Source: Sphingobium sp. CAP-1
Lineage (GTDB): Bacteria; Pseudomonadota; Alphaproteobacteria; Sphingomonadales; Sphingomonadaceae
Assembly: GCF_009720145.1 (NCBI RefSeq)
Contig: NZ_CP046252.1
Coordinates: forward strand, 1,674,001-1,738,000
DNA: 64,000 nt
Direction: 5' to 3'
Part shown: piece after piece, positions 40,359 to 48,416 of the stretch
Position numbering within the stretch: position 1 is the stretch's first letter
Layout: each line of letters opens with the position of its first letter
Notes under the pieces: model-generated
What the model saw: only the letters and a program-made list of their open reading frames with translations
Told to the model about the DNA's origin: nothing
The model's database searches: none
Made by a program: the position numbers and the translations under genes

Positions 40359-41045
40359 TCACACCGCCCGATAATCCTCCACGATGCGGCCAGCCGCGCC
40401 GATCTCCGCCTCATGGCTGTCCTCGCGCCAGGTCTCGGCCAGCGCTGCGGCTTCCCATTGCTGCATGGCGGTATGGGCCAGCATATGATCGACCCAGCGT
40501 TGCGCCACGGGACCGACATCCAGCCCATAGGTGCGGACGCGGAACACGACCGGGGCATAGAAAGCGTCGATCGCGGTAAAGACCCGGCCGGCCAGGAACG
40601 GCCCGCCGAAACGGTCCAGCCCCTGCTCCCACAGTTCGCGCAGCCGCGCGATATCCCGGTCAAGGGCAGGCGAATGGCCGTGCGGCTCCACGCGGACGCC
40701 GACATTCATCGTGCAATCATTGCGCAACGTCGAAAAGCCGCTGTGCATTTCCGCGACCGCGCACTGGGCGAAGGCGCGCGCGTCCTCATCCGCCGGCCAG
40801 ACGCCGGGATGGCGATCGCCCAGATAGAGGATGATGCCGAGCGAATCCCAGATGGTCCGCTCGCCGTCGATCAGCGCCGGCACCTGCCCCGTGGGCGAAA
40901 AGCTGCGGAAGGCGGCATAGTTGGTCGCGGCGGCGAACGGCTCGATCCGGTCCTCGAACGGGATGGCCAGCGCCTGCATCAGCACCCATGGCCGCAGCGA
41001 CCAGCTCGAATAATTGCGGTTGGCGGTGATGAGCGTGTAGGCCAT
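40359..41045 (-). CDS. glutathione S-transferase family protein
   Basis: A 228-residue GST. The N-terminal thioredoxin-like domain starts YTLITANRNYSSWSLRPWVL, with a likely catalytic Ser in SSW, followed by TGQVPALIDGERTIWDS (cis-Pro and the GSH gamma-glutamyl contact). The C-terminal helical domain spans about 90-220 with the N-capping segment FLAGRVFTAIDAFYAPVVFR. The pattern is like bacterial zeta/YfcF-type GSTs. The substrate is unknown. It lies 113 bp upstream of leuC on the same strand. Confidence 0.88.
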   Translation of the reverse strand: MAYTLITANRNYSSWSLRPWVLMQALAIPFEDRIEPFAAATNYAAFRSFSPTGQVPALIDGERTIWDSLGIILYLGDRHPGVWPADEDARAFAQCAVAEMHSGFSTLRNDCTMNVGVRVEPHGHSPALDRDIARLRELWEQGLDRFGGPFLAGRVFTAIDAFYAPVVFRVRTYGLDVGPVAQRWVDHMLAHTAMQQWEAAALAETWREDSHEAEIGAAGRIVEDYRAV

Positions 41046-41253
41046 CGATCAAACTCCCCTCATGTGCCGCGCTCCCTTACAGCAGGAGCAATCGGCGTTA
41101 CAGCCGCAACGATCCATGATGCTGACAAGCTGGGCTTATGCTGCGCCATGCCCCCGCGCAGAGGATTTGCCAACTTGTTGAACGCACGTCAAAAGAGCGC
41201 ATCACGGGCGGCGCCCCCTTGCCGCCCTCCCCCTTGTCCTGGAGCCTCCTGTC

Positions 41254-43062
41254 GTGAACCGACGCCAGTTTCTCGCCACCAGCGGCGCGACCGCCATCGC
41301 CGCCGCCTGTCCCGCCGTGCTTGCCCAGACCGGCGGCGCCGATGCGCGCTTCCGCGCGATGCTCGACAGCTTCTTCTACGAACGGCTGAATGATTCGCCC
41401 GAAAGCGCCACCCGCCTCGGCCTCGACACCGGCGCGCGGGCAGCGTTGCGTGGCCAGCTTTCGGACACCAGCGCGGCCGGCGCGGCCAAGAATCTGGCCC
41501 GGACCAAGGCGCAGGCCGGGCAACTCGCCGCCGTCGACCGCGCAACGCTGAGCGCCGCAAGCCAACTCGATTATGATGTGATCGCCTATCAGATCGACCG
41601 GGAAATCGGCGGCGAGCGCTTCGGCTATGGCGAAACGGCGGGCCGCTACGCCCCCTATATCCTCAGCCAACTGACCGGCAGCTATCGCGAAGTCCCCGAT
41701 TTTCTCGATTCGCAGCATCGGGTGAAGGATGCGGCGGACGCCGACGCCTATCTGTCGCGGCTGGAGGCCTTCCCCGTCGCCATGGACGGCGAACTGGCCC
41801 GGCAGCAGGCGGACGCGGCCAGGGGCGTGTTCGCGCCCGATTATATTCTCGACACGGTGATGAAGATGCAGGCGGCACTGCGCGACCAGCCGGCGGCGCA
41901 GACCGTGCTGGTCGCCAGCTTCGCGAAAAAGCTGGCCGCCGCTGGCCTGCCGCCCGAACGCGCGGGCCAGGCGGAGAAGATCGTCACGGACAAGATTTTC
42001 CCCGCCGTCGACCGCCAGATCGCGCTGGTGCGCGACTTGCGCGCCAGGGCAAGCCATGATGCCGGTTGCTGGCGCCTGCCCGATGGCGAGGCCTTCTACG
42101 CCGCCGCGGCGGAGGCCGCGACCACGACCCGGCTGAGCGGTGATGAGATCCATCGTCTGGGTCTCGATCAGGTGGCGGATATTTCCGCCCGTATCGACAC
42201 GATCCTGAAGGGCGAAGGGATGAGCCGGGGCAGCGTGGGGGATCGTCTGGTCGCGCTCAACCAGCACCCCGACCAGCTTTTCCCCAACACCGATCCGGGT
42301 CGCGAGGCGCTGCTGGCGCAACTCAACAGCCAGATCATCGCCATGCAGAAGCGGCTGGGCGAAGCGTTCAGCACCGTGCCCAAGGCGCCGGTCGAGGTGC
42401 GCCGCGTGCCGGTGACGATCCAGGCCGGCGCGCCGGGCGGCTATTATCAGAATGCCTCGCTCGACGGATCACGGCCGGCCATCTATTTCATCAATCTGCG
42501 CGATACGTTCGACCGGCCCAAATTCGGCCTTGCCACGCTGACCCATCATGAAGCGGTGCCGGGTCATCATTTGCAGGTGTCGGTGGCGCTGGAATCCGAC
42601 TCCATCCCGATGATCCGCCGACGCGGCTTCTACAGCGGCTATTCCGAAGGCTGGGCGCTCTATTCGGAGCAACTGGCCGACGAAATGGGCATGTTCGACG
42701 GCGATCCGCTGGGCCGGGTCGGCTATCTGCAATCGCTGCTGTTCCGCGCCACCCGGCTGGTGGTCGACAGCGGGATGCACGCCAAGCGCTGGAGCCGGGA
42801 AGAGGCGACCGACTATCTGATCGCCACCACCGGCATTGCGCGCGGCCGCAGCCAGGGCGAGATCGACCGCTACACCGTCTGGCCGGGCCAGGCGTGCAGC
42901 TACAAGATCGGCCATACCGTCTGGACGCAGTTGCGCGACGAGGTGAAGAAGAAGCAGGGCGCCGCCTTCGATCTGAAACAGTTCCACGAAGTGCTGACAT
43001 TGGGCGCGATGCCGCTCGACATATTGAAGCAGACGGTGCGCCATCGGACGGGGATTGTCTGA
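41254..43062 (+). CDS. Tat-exported DUF885 family protein, putative metallopeptidase
   Basis: A 602-residue protein. The N-terminus MNRRQFLATSGATAIAAACP is a twin-arginine signal ending at LAQ, so it is probably periplasmic. The DUF885 body has the zinc-site-like motif THHEAVPGHHLQ (about residue 430) and a downstream GYSEGWALYSEQLADEMG segment with the expected Glu. Related proteins are thought to be peptidases or carboxypeptidase-like; activity here is inferred. The start is GTG at 41254, preceded by GGAG about ten bases upstream. Confidence 0.88.
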   Translation: MNRRQFLATSGATAIAAACPAVLAQTGGADARFRAMLDSFFYERLNDSPESATRLGLDTGARAALRGQLSDTSAAGAAKNLARTKAQAGQLAAVDRATLSAASQLDYDVIAYQIDREIGGERFGYGETAGRYAPYILSQLTGSYREVPDFLDSQHRVKDAADADAYLSRLEAFPVAMDGELARQQADAARGVFAPDYILDTVMKMQAALRDQPAAQTVLVASFAKKLAAAGLPPERAGQAEKIVTDKIFPAVDRQIALVRDLRARASHDAGCWRLPDGEAFYAAAAEAATTTRLSGDEIHRLGLDQVADISARIDTILKGEGMSRGSVGDRLVALNQHPDQLFPNTDPGREALLAQLNSQIIAMQKRLGEAFSTVPKAPVEVRRVPVTIQAGAPGGYYQNASLDGSRPAIYFINLRDTFDRPKFGLATLTHHEAVPGHHLQVSVALESDSIPMIRRRGFYSGYSEGWALYSEQLADEMGMFDGDPLGRVGYLQSLLFRATRLVVDSGMHAKRWSREEATDYLIATTGIARGRSQGEIDRYTVWPGQACSYKIGHTVWTQLRDEVKKKQGAAFDLKQFHEVLTLGAMPLDILKQTVRHRTGIV

Positions 43063-43074
43063 ACCAGATTGTCG

Positions 43075-43106
43075 CCACCCCGGACTTGATCCGGTGTGAC
43101 GGGGAT
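43075..43106. repeat. short dispersed repeat fragment
   Basis: CACCCCGGACTTGATCCGGT followed by GTGACGGGG resembles the common alphaproteobacterial intergenic repeat built on CCCGGACTTGATCCGGG. It is a degraded single copy; a weaker version is at 7603-7640. Confidence 0.5.
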
Positions 43107-43139
43107 AAAAAAACGGCCCGGCGTGCGCCGCCGGGCCGT
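43106..43139 (-). terminator. Rho-independent terminator ending the aceA 3' region
   Basis: On the minus strand the stem ACGGCCCGG / CCGGGCCGT (43139-43131 and 43121-43113) has a 9-base loop and is followed by at least seven T. It is 203 bp beyond the aceA stop and also separates aceA from the convergent DUF885 gene. Confidence 0.9.
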
Positions 43140-43330
43140 CCAGTTCCTTCCACCCAAATCGCAAAGGGAGTGTCGAGGTCCCTGCGAACTGGATCTTTTC
43201 GCGGCGCGGGCCGCGAAACTCTGCTGCACCCACCTCCCCGGCCAGCATCGGGTTCCCGCCGGGGAGATGGAGCGCCTGCGGCCTGCACGCCGCAAAGTTG
43301 ATCCCTCATCCCCGCATGTGCGGGGATGAG
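43140..43330 (-). ncRNA. structured 3' region of aceA, possible small RNA
   Basis: On the minus strand, between the aceA stop and a strong terminator, five hairpins follow one another. They are CTCATCCCCGCA/TGCGGGGATGAG (43330-43305), TGCGGC/GCCGCA (about 43284-43267), CTCCCCGGC/GCCGGGGAG (43266-43234), TTTCGCGGC/GCCGCGAAA (43218-43197) and CCAGTTC/GAACTGG with an inner CGCA-GGGA/TCCC-TGCG extension (43192-43140). There is no ORF with a ribosome site. It could be a processed 3'-UTR sRNA or simply a long structured tail. It does not match tmRNA, 6S, SRP or RNase P motifs that I can recall. Confidence 0.4.
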
Positions 43331-43341
43331 GCTATTGGTCT

Positions 43342-44940
43342 TTAGGCTGCGAACTGGTTCATCGTGTTGTGGGCGCCGCCCGCCTTCAGCGCGGCTTCAC
43401 CGGCGAAATAATCCTTGTGATCGTCGCCAATGTCGCTGCCCGACATATTCTGATGCTTCACGCAGGCGATGCCCTGACGGATTTCCTTGCGCTGGACGCC
43501 CTCGACATAGCCCAGCATCCCGGCGTCACCGAAATATTCCTTCGCCAGATTGTCGGTGCTGAGCGCGGCCGTGTGATAGGTCGGCAGCGTGATGAGATGG
43601 TGGAAGATCCCGGCGCGCGCCGCCGCATCCTTCTGGAAGGTGCGGATCTTGTCGTCGGCTTCCTGCCCCAGCGCGGTCGCGTCATAGTCCGCGCTCATCA
43701 GCTTCGCCCGGTCATAGGCGCTGACATCCTTGCCCGCTTCCGCCCACGCGTCATACACCTGCTGGCGGAAATTCAGCGTCCAGTTGAAGCTGGGCGAGTT
43801 GTTATAGACCAGCTTGGCGTTGGGGATGACTTCGCGGATACGGTCGACCATCGACGCGATCTGCTCGATATGCGGCTTTTCCGTCTCGATCCACAGCAGG
43901 TCCGCGCCATTCTGGAGCGAGGTGATGCAGTCGAGGACGCAGCGATCCGCACCCGTGCCTTCGCGGAACTGGAACAGGTTGCTGGGCAGCCGCTTGGGCT
44001 TCAGCAGCTTGCCGCCGCGATTGATGATGACATCGCCATTGGCCTGGGCAATGTCGCTAATCTCTTCGCAATCGAGGAAGCTGTTATACTGGTCGCCAAT
44101 GTCGCCCGGTTCCTTGGAATAGGCGATCTGCTTGGTCAGGCCCGCGCCCAGCGAGTCGGTACGGGTGACGATGATGCCATCATCGACGCCCAGTTCCAGG
44201 AAGGCGTAGCGGCAGGCGCGAACCTTCGCCAGAAAGTCCTCATGCGGCACTGTGACCTTGCCGTCCTGATGGCCGCACTGCTTTTCGTCCGAGACCTGAT
44301 TTTCGATCTGGAGCGCGCAAGCGCCCGCCTCGATCATCTTCTTGGCCAGCAAATAGGTCGCCTCGGCATTGCCGAAGCCCGCGTCGATATCCGCAATGAT
44401 CGGAACGACATGGGTTTCATAATTGTCGATGGCCTGGGTCAGGCGCTGGGCTTCGACCTCGTTGCCGGCTTCGCGCGCCTTGTCGAGATCGCGGAACATC
44501 ATGCCCAGTTCGCGGGCGTCGGCCTGCTTCAGGAAGGTGTAGAGTTCCTCGATCAGCGCGGCGACGCTGGTTTTTTCATGCATCGACTGGTCGGGCAGCG
44601 GGCCGAAATCGCTGCGCAGCGCGGCGACCATCCAGCCGGACAGATAGAGATATTTCTGCTTCGTGGTGCCGAAATGCTTCTTGATCGCGATCAGCTTCTG
44701 CTGACCGATGAAGCCGTGCCAGCAGCCCAGCGACTGGGTGTAGTTGGCCGGGTCGAGATCATAGGCGGCCATGTCACGGCGCATGATGCCGGCGGTGTAT
44801 TTCGCGATGTCGAGGCCGGTGTTGAAGCGGTTCTGCAACTTCATGCGGGCGACGGATTCGGCGTTGATGCCGTCCCAGGTGCCGGGGTGGCTGCCGATGA
44901 GGGTCTGCGCCTTTGCGATGCTGTCCTGATAGGTCGTCAT
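43342..44940 (-). CDS. aceA: isocitrate lyase (long form)
   Basis: Cleaves isocitrate to succinate and glyoxylate in the glyoxylate bypass. From the ATG at 44940 (MTTYQDSIAKAQTLIGSHPG) it has 532 residues, the length of the long ICL class. The catalytic Cys loop reads SDEKQCGHQDGK, i.e. KQCGH in place of the enterobacterial KKCGH, as in other long forms. Other motifs are PIIADIDAGFGNAEATY and NNSPSFNW. A ribosome site TTGAAGGA precedes the ATG. It is divergent from a ScfR/RamB-type regulator with repeated TTTACAA/TTGTAAA sites in the shared promoter, so carbon-source control is likely. Confidence 0.95.
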   Translation of the reverse strand: MTTYQDSIAKAQTLIGSHPGTWDGINAESVARMKLQNRFNTGLDIAKYTAGIMRRDMAAYDLDPANYTQSLGCWHGFIGQQKLIAIKKHFGTTKQKYLYLSGWMVAALRSDFGPLPDQSMHEKTSVAALIEELYTFLKQADARELGMMFRDLDKAREAGNEVEAQRLTQAIDNYETHVVPIIADIDAGFGNAEATYLLAKKMIEAGACALQIENQVSDEKQCGHQDGKVTVPHEDFLAKVRACRYAFLELGVDDGIIVTRTDSLGAGLTKQIAYSKEPGDIGDQYNSFLDCEEISDIAQANGDVIINRGGKLLKPKRLPSNLFQFREGTGADRCVLDCITSLQNGADLLWIETEKPHIEQIASMVDRIREVIPNAKLVYNNSPSFNWTLNFRQQVYDAWAEAGKDVSAYDRAKLMSADYDATALGQEADDKIRTFQKDAAARAGIFHHLITLPTYHTAALSTDNLAKEYFGDAGMLGYVEGVQRKEIRQGIACVKHQNMSGSDIGDDHKDYFAGEAALKAGGAHNTMNQFAA

Positions 44941-45031
44941 GGCCTTTTCCTTCAAAAGGGAGTGAGCGGTTGCCCCGGCCCTAATCCCGTCTGTTGCAGT
45001 GCGGCAGTCCTCCCGAAGTTCAGTTGTCGAT

Positions 45032-45062
45032 CTTTACAAAAATCTGCTGTAAAGTTGTAAAG
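45032..45062. promoter_or_regulatory. candidate ScfR/RamB-type operator between aceA and its regulator
   Basis: CTTTACAA (45032-45039) faces two direct copies TGTAAAG (45048-45054) and TTGTAAAG (45055-45062). The block sits in the divergent aceA/regulator promoter region, about 90 bp from aceA and 22 bp before the regulator. Short AAAG-TTGTAAA sites resemble those described for RamB-type regulators. Confidence 0.55.
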
Positions 45063-45084
45063 CCTGCACAGGAGAGTCGCTGTC

Positions 45085-46482
45085 ATGTCGAAAGATCGCC
45101 CGGTTTATATGGGACCGCGCCTGCGCCGGCTGCGGCGCGAACTGGGCCTGACGCAGGCGGACATGGCCGCCGATCTGGAAATCAGCGCTTCCTATGTCGC
45201 GTTGCTGGAGCGCAACCAGCGGCCACTGACCGCCGACATGCTGCTGCGCCTCGCCCGCACCTACAAGCTCGACATGGCGGAGGTGGCGGGCGATGGCGGT
45301 GCGGAACAGACGGCGCGGTTGCAGGCGGTGCTGAAAGACCCGATGTTCGCCGACATCGACCTGCCCCAACTGGCGACCGGCGATGTCGCGGTCAATTATC
45401 CGGGGATCACCGAAGCGCTGCTGCGGCTCTACACCAGCTATCGCGAGGAGCATCTGGCACTCGCGGATCGCGGCGCGGGGCTGGAACCGCAGGAGGATGT
45501 GGCCGATCCGGTCGCGGAATCCCGCCGTTTCCTCGCCGCCCGGCGCAACAGCTTCCCGTTGCTGGACGATGCGGCCGAGAAACTGGCGGCCGAGGCGGAG
45601 GCTGAAGGCGGCCTGTCCGGCTGGCTCAAGGCACGGCACAATCTGCGGGTGCGCCGCCTGCCGTCGGACGTGATGGCCGGGTCGATGCGGCGGCTGGACC
45701 GGCATCGCGACGCGGTGCTGCTGGACGACGCGCTGGACGGCGCGAGCGCGCAATTTCAACTCGCGCTCCAGATCGCCTATCTGGAAATGCGCAAGAGCTT
45801 CGACGCGCTGCTGAAGGATGGCCAGTTCAGCGGGACCAGCGGCCAGCGGCTCGCCCGGCGGGCGCTGGCCAGCTATGGCGCGGCGGCGATATTGATGCCC
45901 TACACTGCTTTCGCCAAGGCAGTGGAGGCGAAGCGCTATGATGTCGAGGCGCTGGCCCGCCAGTTCGGCGCCAGTTTCGAACAGACCGCGCATCGCCTGA
46001 CCACGCTTCAGAAGCCGGGGCAGGAGCGCGTTCCCTTCTTCTTCCTGCGGGTCGATCCGGCCGGCAATGTGTCCAAGCGGCTGGACGGGGCGGGCTTTCC
46101 CTTCGCCCGCCACGGCGGCTCCTGCCCGCTCTGGTCGGTGCATCGCGTGTTCGAAACCCCGCGCGAGGTCGTCACCCAATGGCTGGAACTGCCCGATGGG
46201 CAGCGCTTCTTCTCGATCGCCCGCACCGTCACCGCGGGCGGCGGCGGCTGGGGCGCGCCGAAGGTCGAGCGGGCCATTGCCCTGTGCTGCGCGGCGGACC
46301 ATGCCCATCGGCTGATCTATACGCAGGACGCTCCGGCGGTGGAGCCGACCCCGATCGGCGTCACCTGTCGCCTGTGCCACCGTGCCCAGTGCATGGCCCG
46401 GTCCGCCCCGCCGATCGGCCGCGACATGTTGCCCGACGATTATCGCCGTACCCGCGCCCCTTTCGGCTTCGCGGATGGATAA
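45085..46482 (+). CDS. ScfR/RamB-type XRE regulator with IrrE-like domain
   Basis: A 465-residue regulator. The N-terminal XRE helix-turn-helix (about 10-65) contains LRRELGLTQADMAADLEISA and YVALLERNQRPLTADMLLRL. The central region (about 160-330) is the ImmA/IrrE-peptidase-like domain without a clear HExxH, including SYGAAAILMPYTAFAKAVEA. The C-terminal cysteine-containing domain has GVTCRLCHRAQCMARSAPP. This layout is that of short-chain fatty acyl regulators (ScfR, RamB, PrpC-type), which control glyoxylate-shunt genes. The ATG has AGGAGAG upstream, and its place beside aceA supports that role. Confidence 0.88.
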   Translation: MSKDRPVYMGPRLRRLRRELGLTQADMAADLEISASYVALLERNQRPLTADMLLRLARTYKLDMAEVAGDGGAEQTARLQAVLKDPMFADIDLPQLATGDVAVNYPGITEALLRLYTSYREEHLALADRGAGLEPQEDVADPVAESRRFLAARRNSFPLLDDAAEKLAAEAEAEGGLSGWLKARHNLRVRRLPSDVMAGSMRRLDRHRDAVLLDDALDGASAQFQLALQIAYLEMRKSFDALLKDGQFSGTSGQRLARRALASYGAAAILMPYTAFAKAVEAKRYDVEALARQFGASFEQTAHRLTTLQKPGQERVPFFFLRVDPAGNVSKRLDGAGFPFARHGGSCPLWSVHRVFETPREVVTQWLELPDGQRFFSIARTVTAGGGGWGAPKVERAIALCCAADHAHRLIYTQDAPAVEPTPIGVTCRLCHRAQCMARSAPPIGRDMLPDDYRRTRAPFGFADG

Positions 46483-46487
46483 GCGCC

Positions 46488-46682
46488 CTACCCCTCGATC
46501 AGGTCGAGATAGGCGACGACATCATTGTCGGTGGCGAGGAACAGGCCGTCCTGCACCTCGACCGGCTGCTGTTCCGCAACGCGCAGCGCCTCGCTAAGGG
46601 GGCCATACAGGATCGTCATCGCCGCGCCATCGTCACCCAGATGATAGAGGCGGACGGTGGCGCTGTCATAGGTGGTTCGCAT
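46488..46682 (-). CDS. small protein, unknown function
   Basis: A 64-residue ORF (MRTTYDSATVRLYHLGDDGA to the end YLDLIEG) with an acidic, soluble composition and no membrane helix or signal. GGGAAGGGGG lies immediately before the ATG. The beginning of the C-terminal part, LSEALRVAEQQPVEVQDGLF, has a plausible alpha-beta fold. No family is recognised. It starts 6 bp after the convergent regulator stop and is downstream of the beta-helix gene. Confidence 0.6.
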   Translation of the reverse strand: MRTTYDSATVRLYHLGDDGAAMTILYGPLSEALRVAEQQPVEVQDGLFLATDNDVVAYLDLIEG

Positions 46683-46713
46683 CCCCCTTCCCTAACAGAT
46701 CGGCGCCAGCAAG

Positions 46714-47652
46714 TCAGCGCCGGTCCTTGACCTTCATCGACGGGGCGAGGTCGTTCGCCCCGATCTTGACCGGATCATCGGTGAAATTGGCGACGAAGGT
46801 GGAGCCGCGCGCCAGCCCCGGCACGAAGCCGGCCTTGTTGCCTTCTATGACAAGGCCGGCGCTCGAATGTTCGCGGCCTTCGGGGGCGATGGTGATGAAG
46901 GCGGACCAGTTGTCCTTGTCCTTGCCCTGCACCATCTCATTGCCGGTGATCGCGCCGGTCGCGCCGTTGGACAGGTCGATCATATAGTTGGTGAGCGTGC
47001 CACCGCTATCGTCGAAACTGTTACCGCTGATGGCGACGCGGGCGGTGCGGGTTTTCAGATAATGGCCGCCATCGCCAGCATCGAAACGGCTGTTGGTGAC
47101 GGACAGGCTGGCGAGCCGACCGATGTAAATGCCGTGCGCACAGTCGAGATCGCGGTCGCAACGGCCGAGGTGGCGGAAGGTCGACTTGTCGATCACCACC
47201 TGCCCGCCCGCATAATCGCCGGTCAATATGCCTTCCTCGCTATTGCGAAACAGGCTGTTGCGAACGGTGAGGTTGCCGCTTTCGAGGCGGATGCCCGCGC
47301 CATTGCCGTCGGGCACGCGGATATTCTGGAAGATGATGCCGTCCACCATGCTGGACCGGCCGCGCAGCACCAACGCCCCCTTCCCTTCGCATGGCACCCC
47401 GTCGAAGATCGCCGTGCCGGGCGTCGCGGCGCGAATGGTGACATCGCCGCCCTGCTGCACCGCGCATTGATGATAGGTGCCGGGCGCGACCATGATCGTC
47501 CCCCGCCCATCGCCGATGGCGCGCAGCGCATCACCCAGGCTGGCATAAGCGCGCCCCGATTCGGTCACGGTGAAAGGGGCGGCATTGCCCTGTGCCAGCG
47601 CCGCCGAAGCGATCGCGGCGGAAACGAGCAGGCTGGTGGAAAGGATACGCAT
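46714..47652 (-). CDS. secreted right-handed beta-helix protein
   Basis: A 312-residue protein with a signal peptide (MRILSTSLLVSAAIASAALA). The body consists of short parallel-beta-helix coils: GTIMVAPGTYHQCAVQQGGD, IRLESGNLTVRNSLFRNSEE, VVIDKSTFRHLGRCDRDLDC and YLKTRTARVAISGNSFDDSG. Repeated N-S-x-F/NSL turns are typical of pectate-lyase-fold or carbohydrate-binding proteins. No catalytic residues can be assigned. The start at 47652 is chosen because the signal peptide begins there, although no strong ribosome site precedes it. It is likely periplasmic or extracellular. Confidence 0.78.
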   Translation of the reverse strand: MRILSTSLLVSAAIASAALAQGNAAPFTVTESGRAYASLGDALRAIGDGRGTIMVAPGTYHQCAVQQGGDVTIRAATPGTAIFDGVPCEGKGALVLRGRSSMVDGIIFQNIRVPDGNGAGIRLESGNLTVRNSLFRNSEEGILTGDYAGGQVVIDKSTFRHLGRCDRDLDCAHGIYIGRLASLSVTNSRFDAGDGGHYLKTRTARVAISGNSFDDSGGTLTNYMIDLSNGATGAITGNEMVQGKDKDNWSAFITIAPEGREHSSAGLVIEGNKAGFVPGLARGSTFVANFTDDPVKIGANDLAPSMKVKDRR

Positions 47653-47919
47653 GGCCGGCAGGATAGGCCGCACACATGACGCGACCAAGGCGCGCGCGAC
47701 GGCAATCTGCCGCTGCCCCGCTATGGGACAGAAGCGGGGCGAAAGGGTGCGGTGGAGGGTGGCAGGGCTCCATTTCCCCAGCGCAGTGCTGGAAGCAAGG
47801 TTAGGAGGTGGGTCCCGCCCGCCCTGGATGACGAAAAGGGGTGATTGGGGCGGTCCGCCTTATCTTCCCTCTCCCCTTCAGGGGAGGAGCTATTAGGTCC
47901 GCTTCTGGCTATCAGCCCC
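47653..47919. other. 267-bp gap with no gene
   Basis: The gap contains a small CTCCCC-TTCA-GGGGAG hairpin (47871-47886, class B-like) and a TCCCGCCCGCCCTGGATGACG fragment near 47815. I see no reading frame with a ribosome site and no tRNA. Confidence 0.6.
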
Positions 47920-48354
47920 CTACCCCACAAATAAATCCACCCGCTCCGCACCCGGCAGCACCGCGTCCAGCAGGAGCGATCGGTGGCAGCCGGCGGGGTC
48001 GCGTTCGAAACAGAGCAGGGCGGTGGGGCGTTCGGCCGCCATGTCCTTTAATTGCTCGGCCTGCACAATCGCTTCCGGCAGGTCGAGCTGACGGGCATAG
48101 ATTTCAACGAGGCGCGCGTGATGGCCCTTGCGCGCGGCTTCCCGCCCTTCGGCAGGCGTGCCCAGCGCCTTGAGGCCGACATAGTCGATCCCCGCTTCGC
48201 GCAGGCCGGCGGCGAGGATGTTTTTCGAAAAGCCGGGGCGGCGCGACAGCGGCACCGCGCGGACATCGGCGAGCAGGCCCACGCCGGCCGCTTGCAGCGT
48301 GGCGATCAATTCCGCCTGCGTCGCGCCTTCATAGCCGATGGTGAAGATTTTCAT
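47920..48354 (-). CDS. DUF488 family protein
   Basis: A 144-residue protein starting MKIFTIGYEGATQAELIATL, the DUF488 signature. Further motifs are LLADVRAVPLSRRPGFSKNI and the C-terminal ALLCFERDPAGCHRSLLLDA with conserved Cys-His and Arg. It is presumed cytoplasmic; function unknown. The frame continues upstream to 48420, but that part overlaps the end of metH(C) and lacks the family start. It is 62 bp downstream of metH(C) on the same strand. Confidence 0.85.
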   Translation of the reverse strand: MKIFTIGYEGATQAELIATLQAAGVGLLADVRAVPLSRRPGFSKNILAAGLREAGIDYVGLKALGTPAEGREAARKGHHARLVEIYARQLDLPEAIVQAEQLKDMAAERPTALLCFERDPAGCHRSLLLDAVLPGAERVDLFVG

Positions 48355-48416
48355 GGCTAAGAGATGGGGATTGGCGGGCGCCCCGCCAATCGCCTGTTTC
48401 GTCATTGCAAGGGAGA

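Noticed and set aside
43140..43330. Calling this region tmRNA, 6S RNA, SRP RNA or RNase P RNA
   Set aside because: No tRNA-like CCA end, no SRP GGAA-tetraloop consensus, no long single hairpin with closed ends, and no RNase P core motif.
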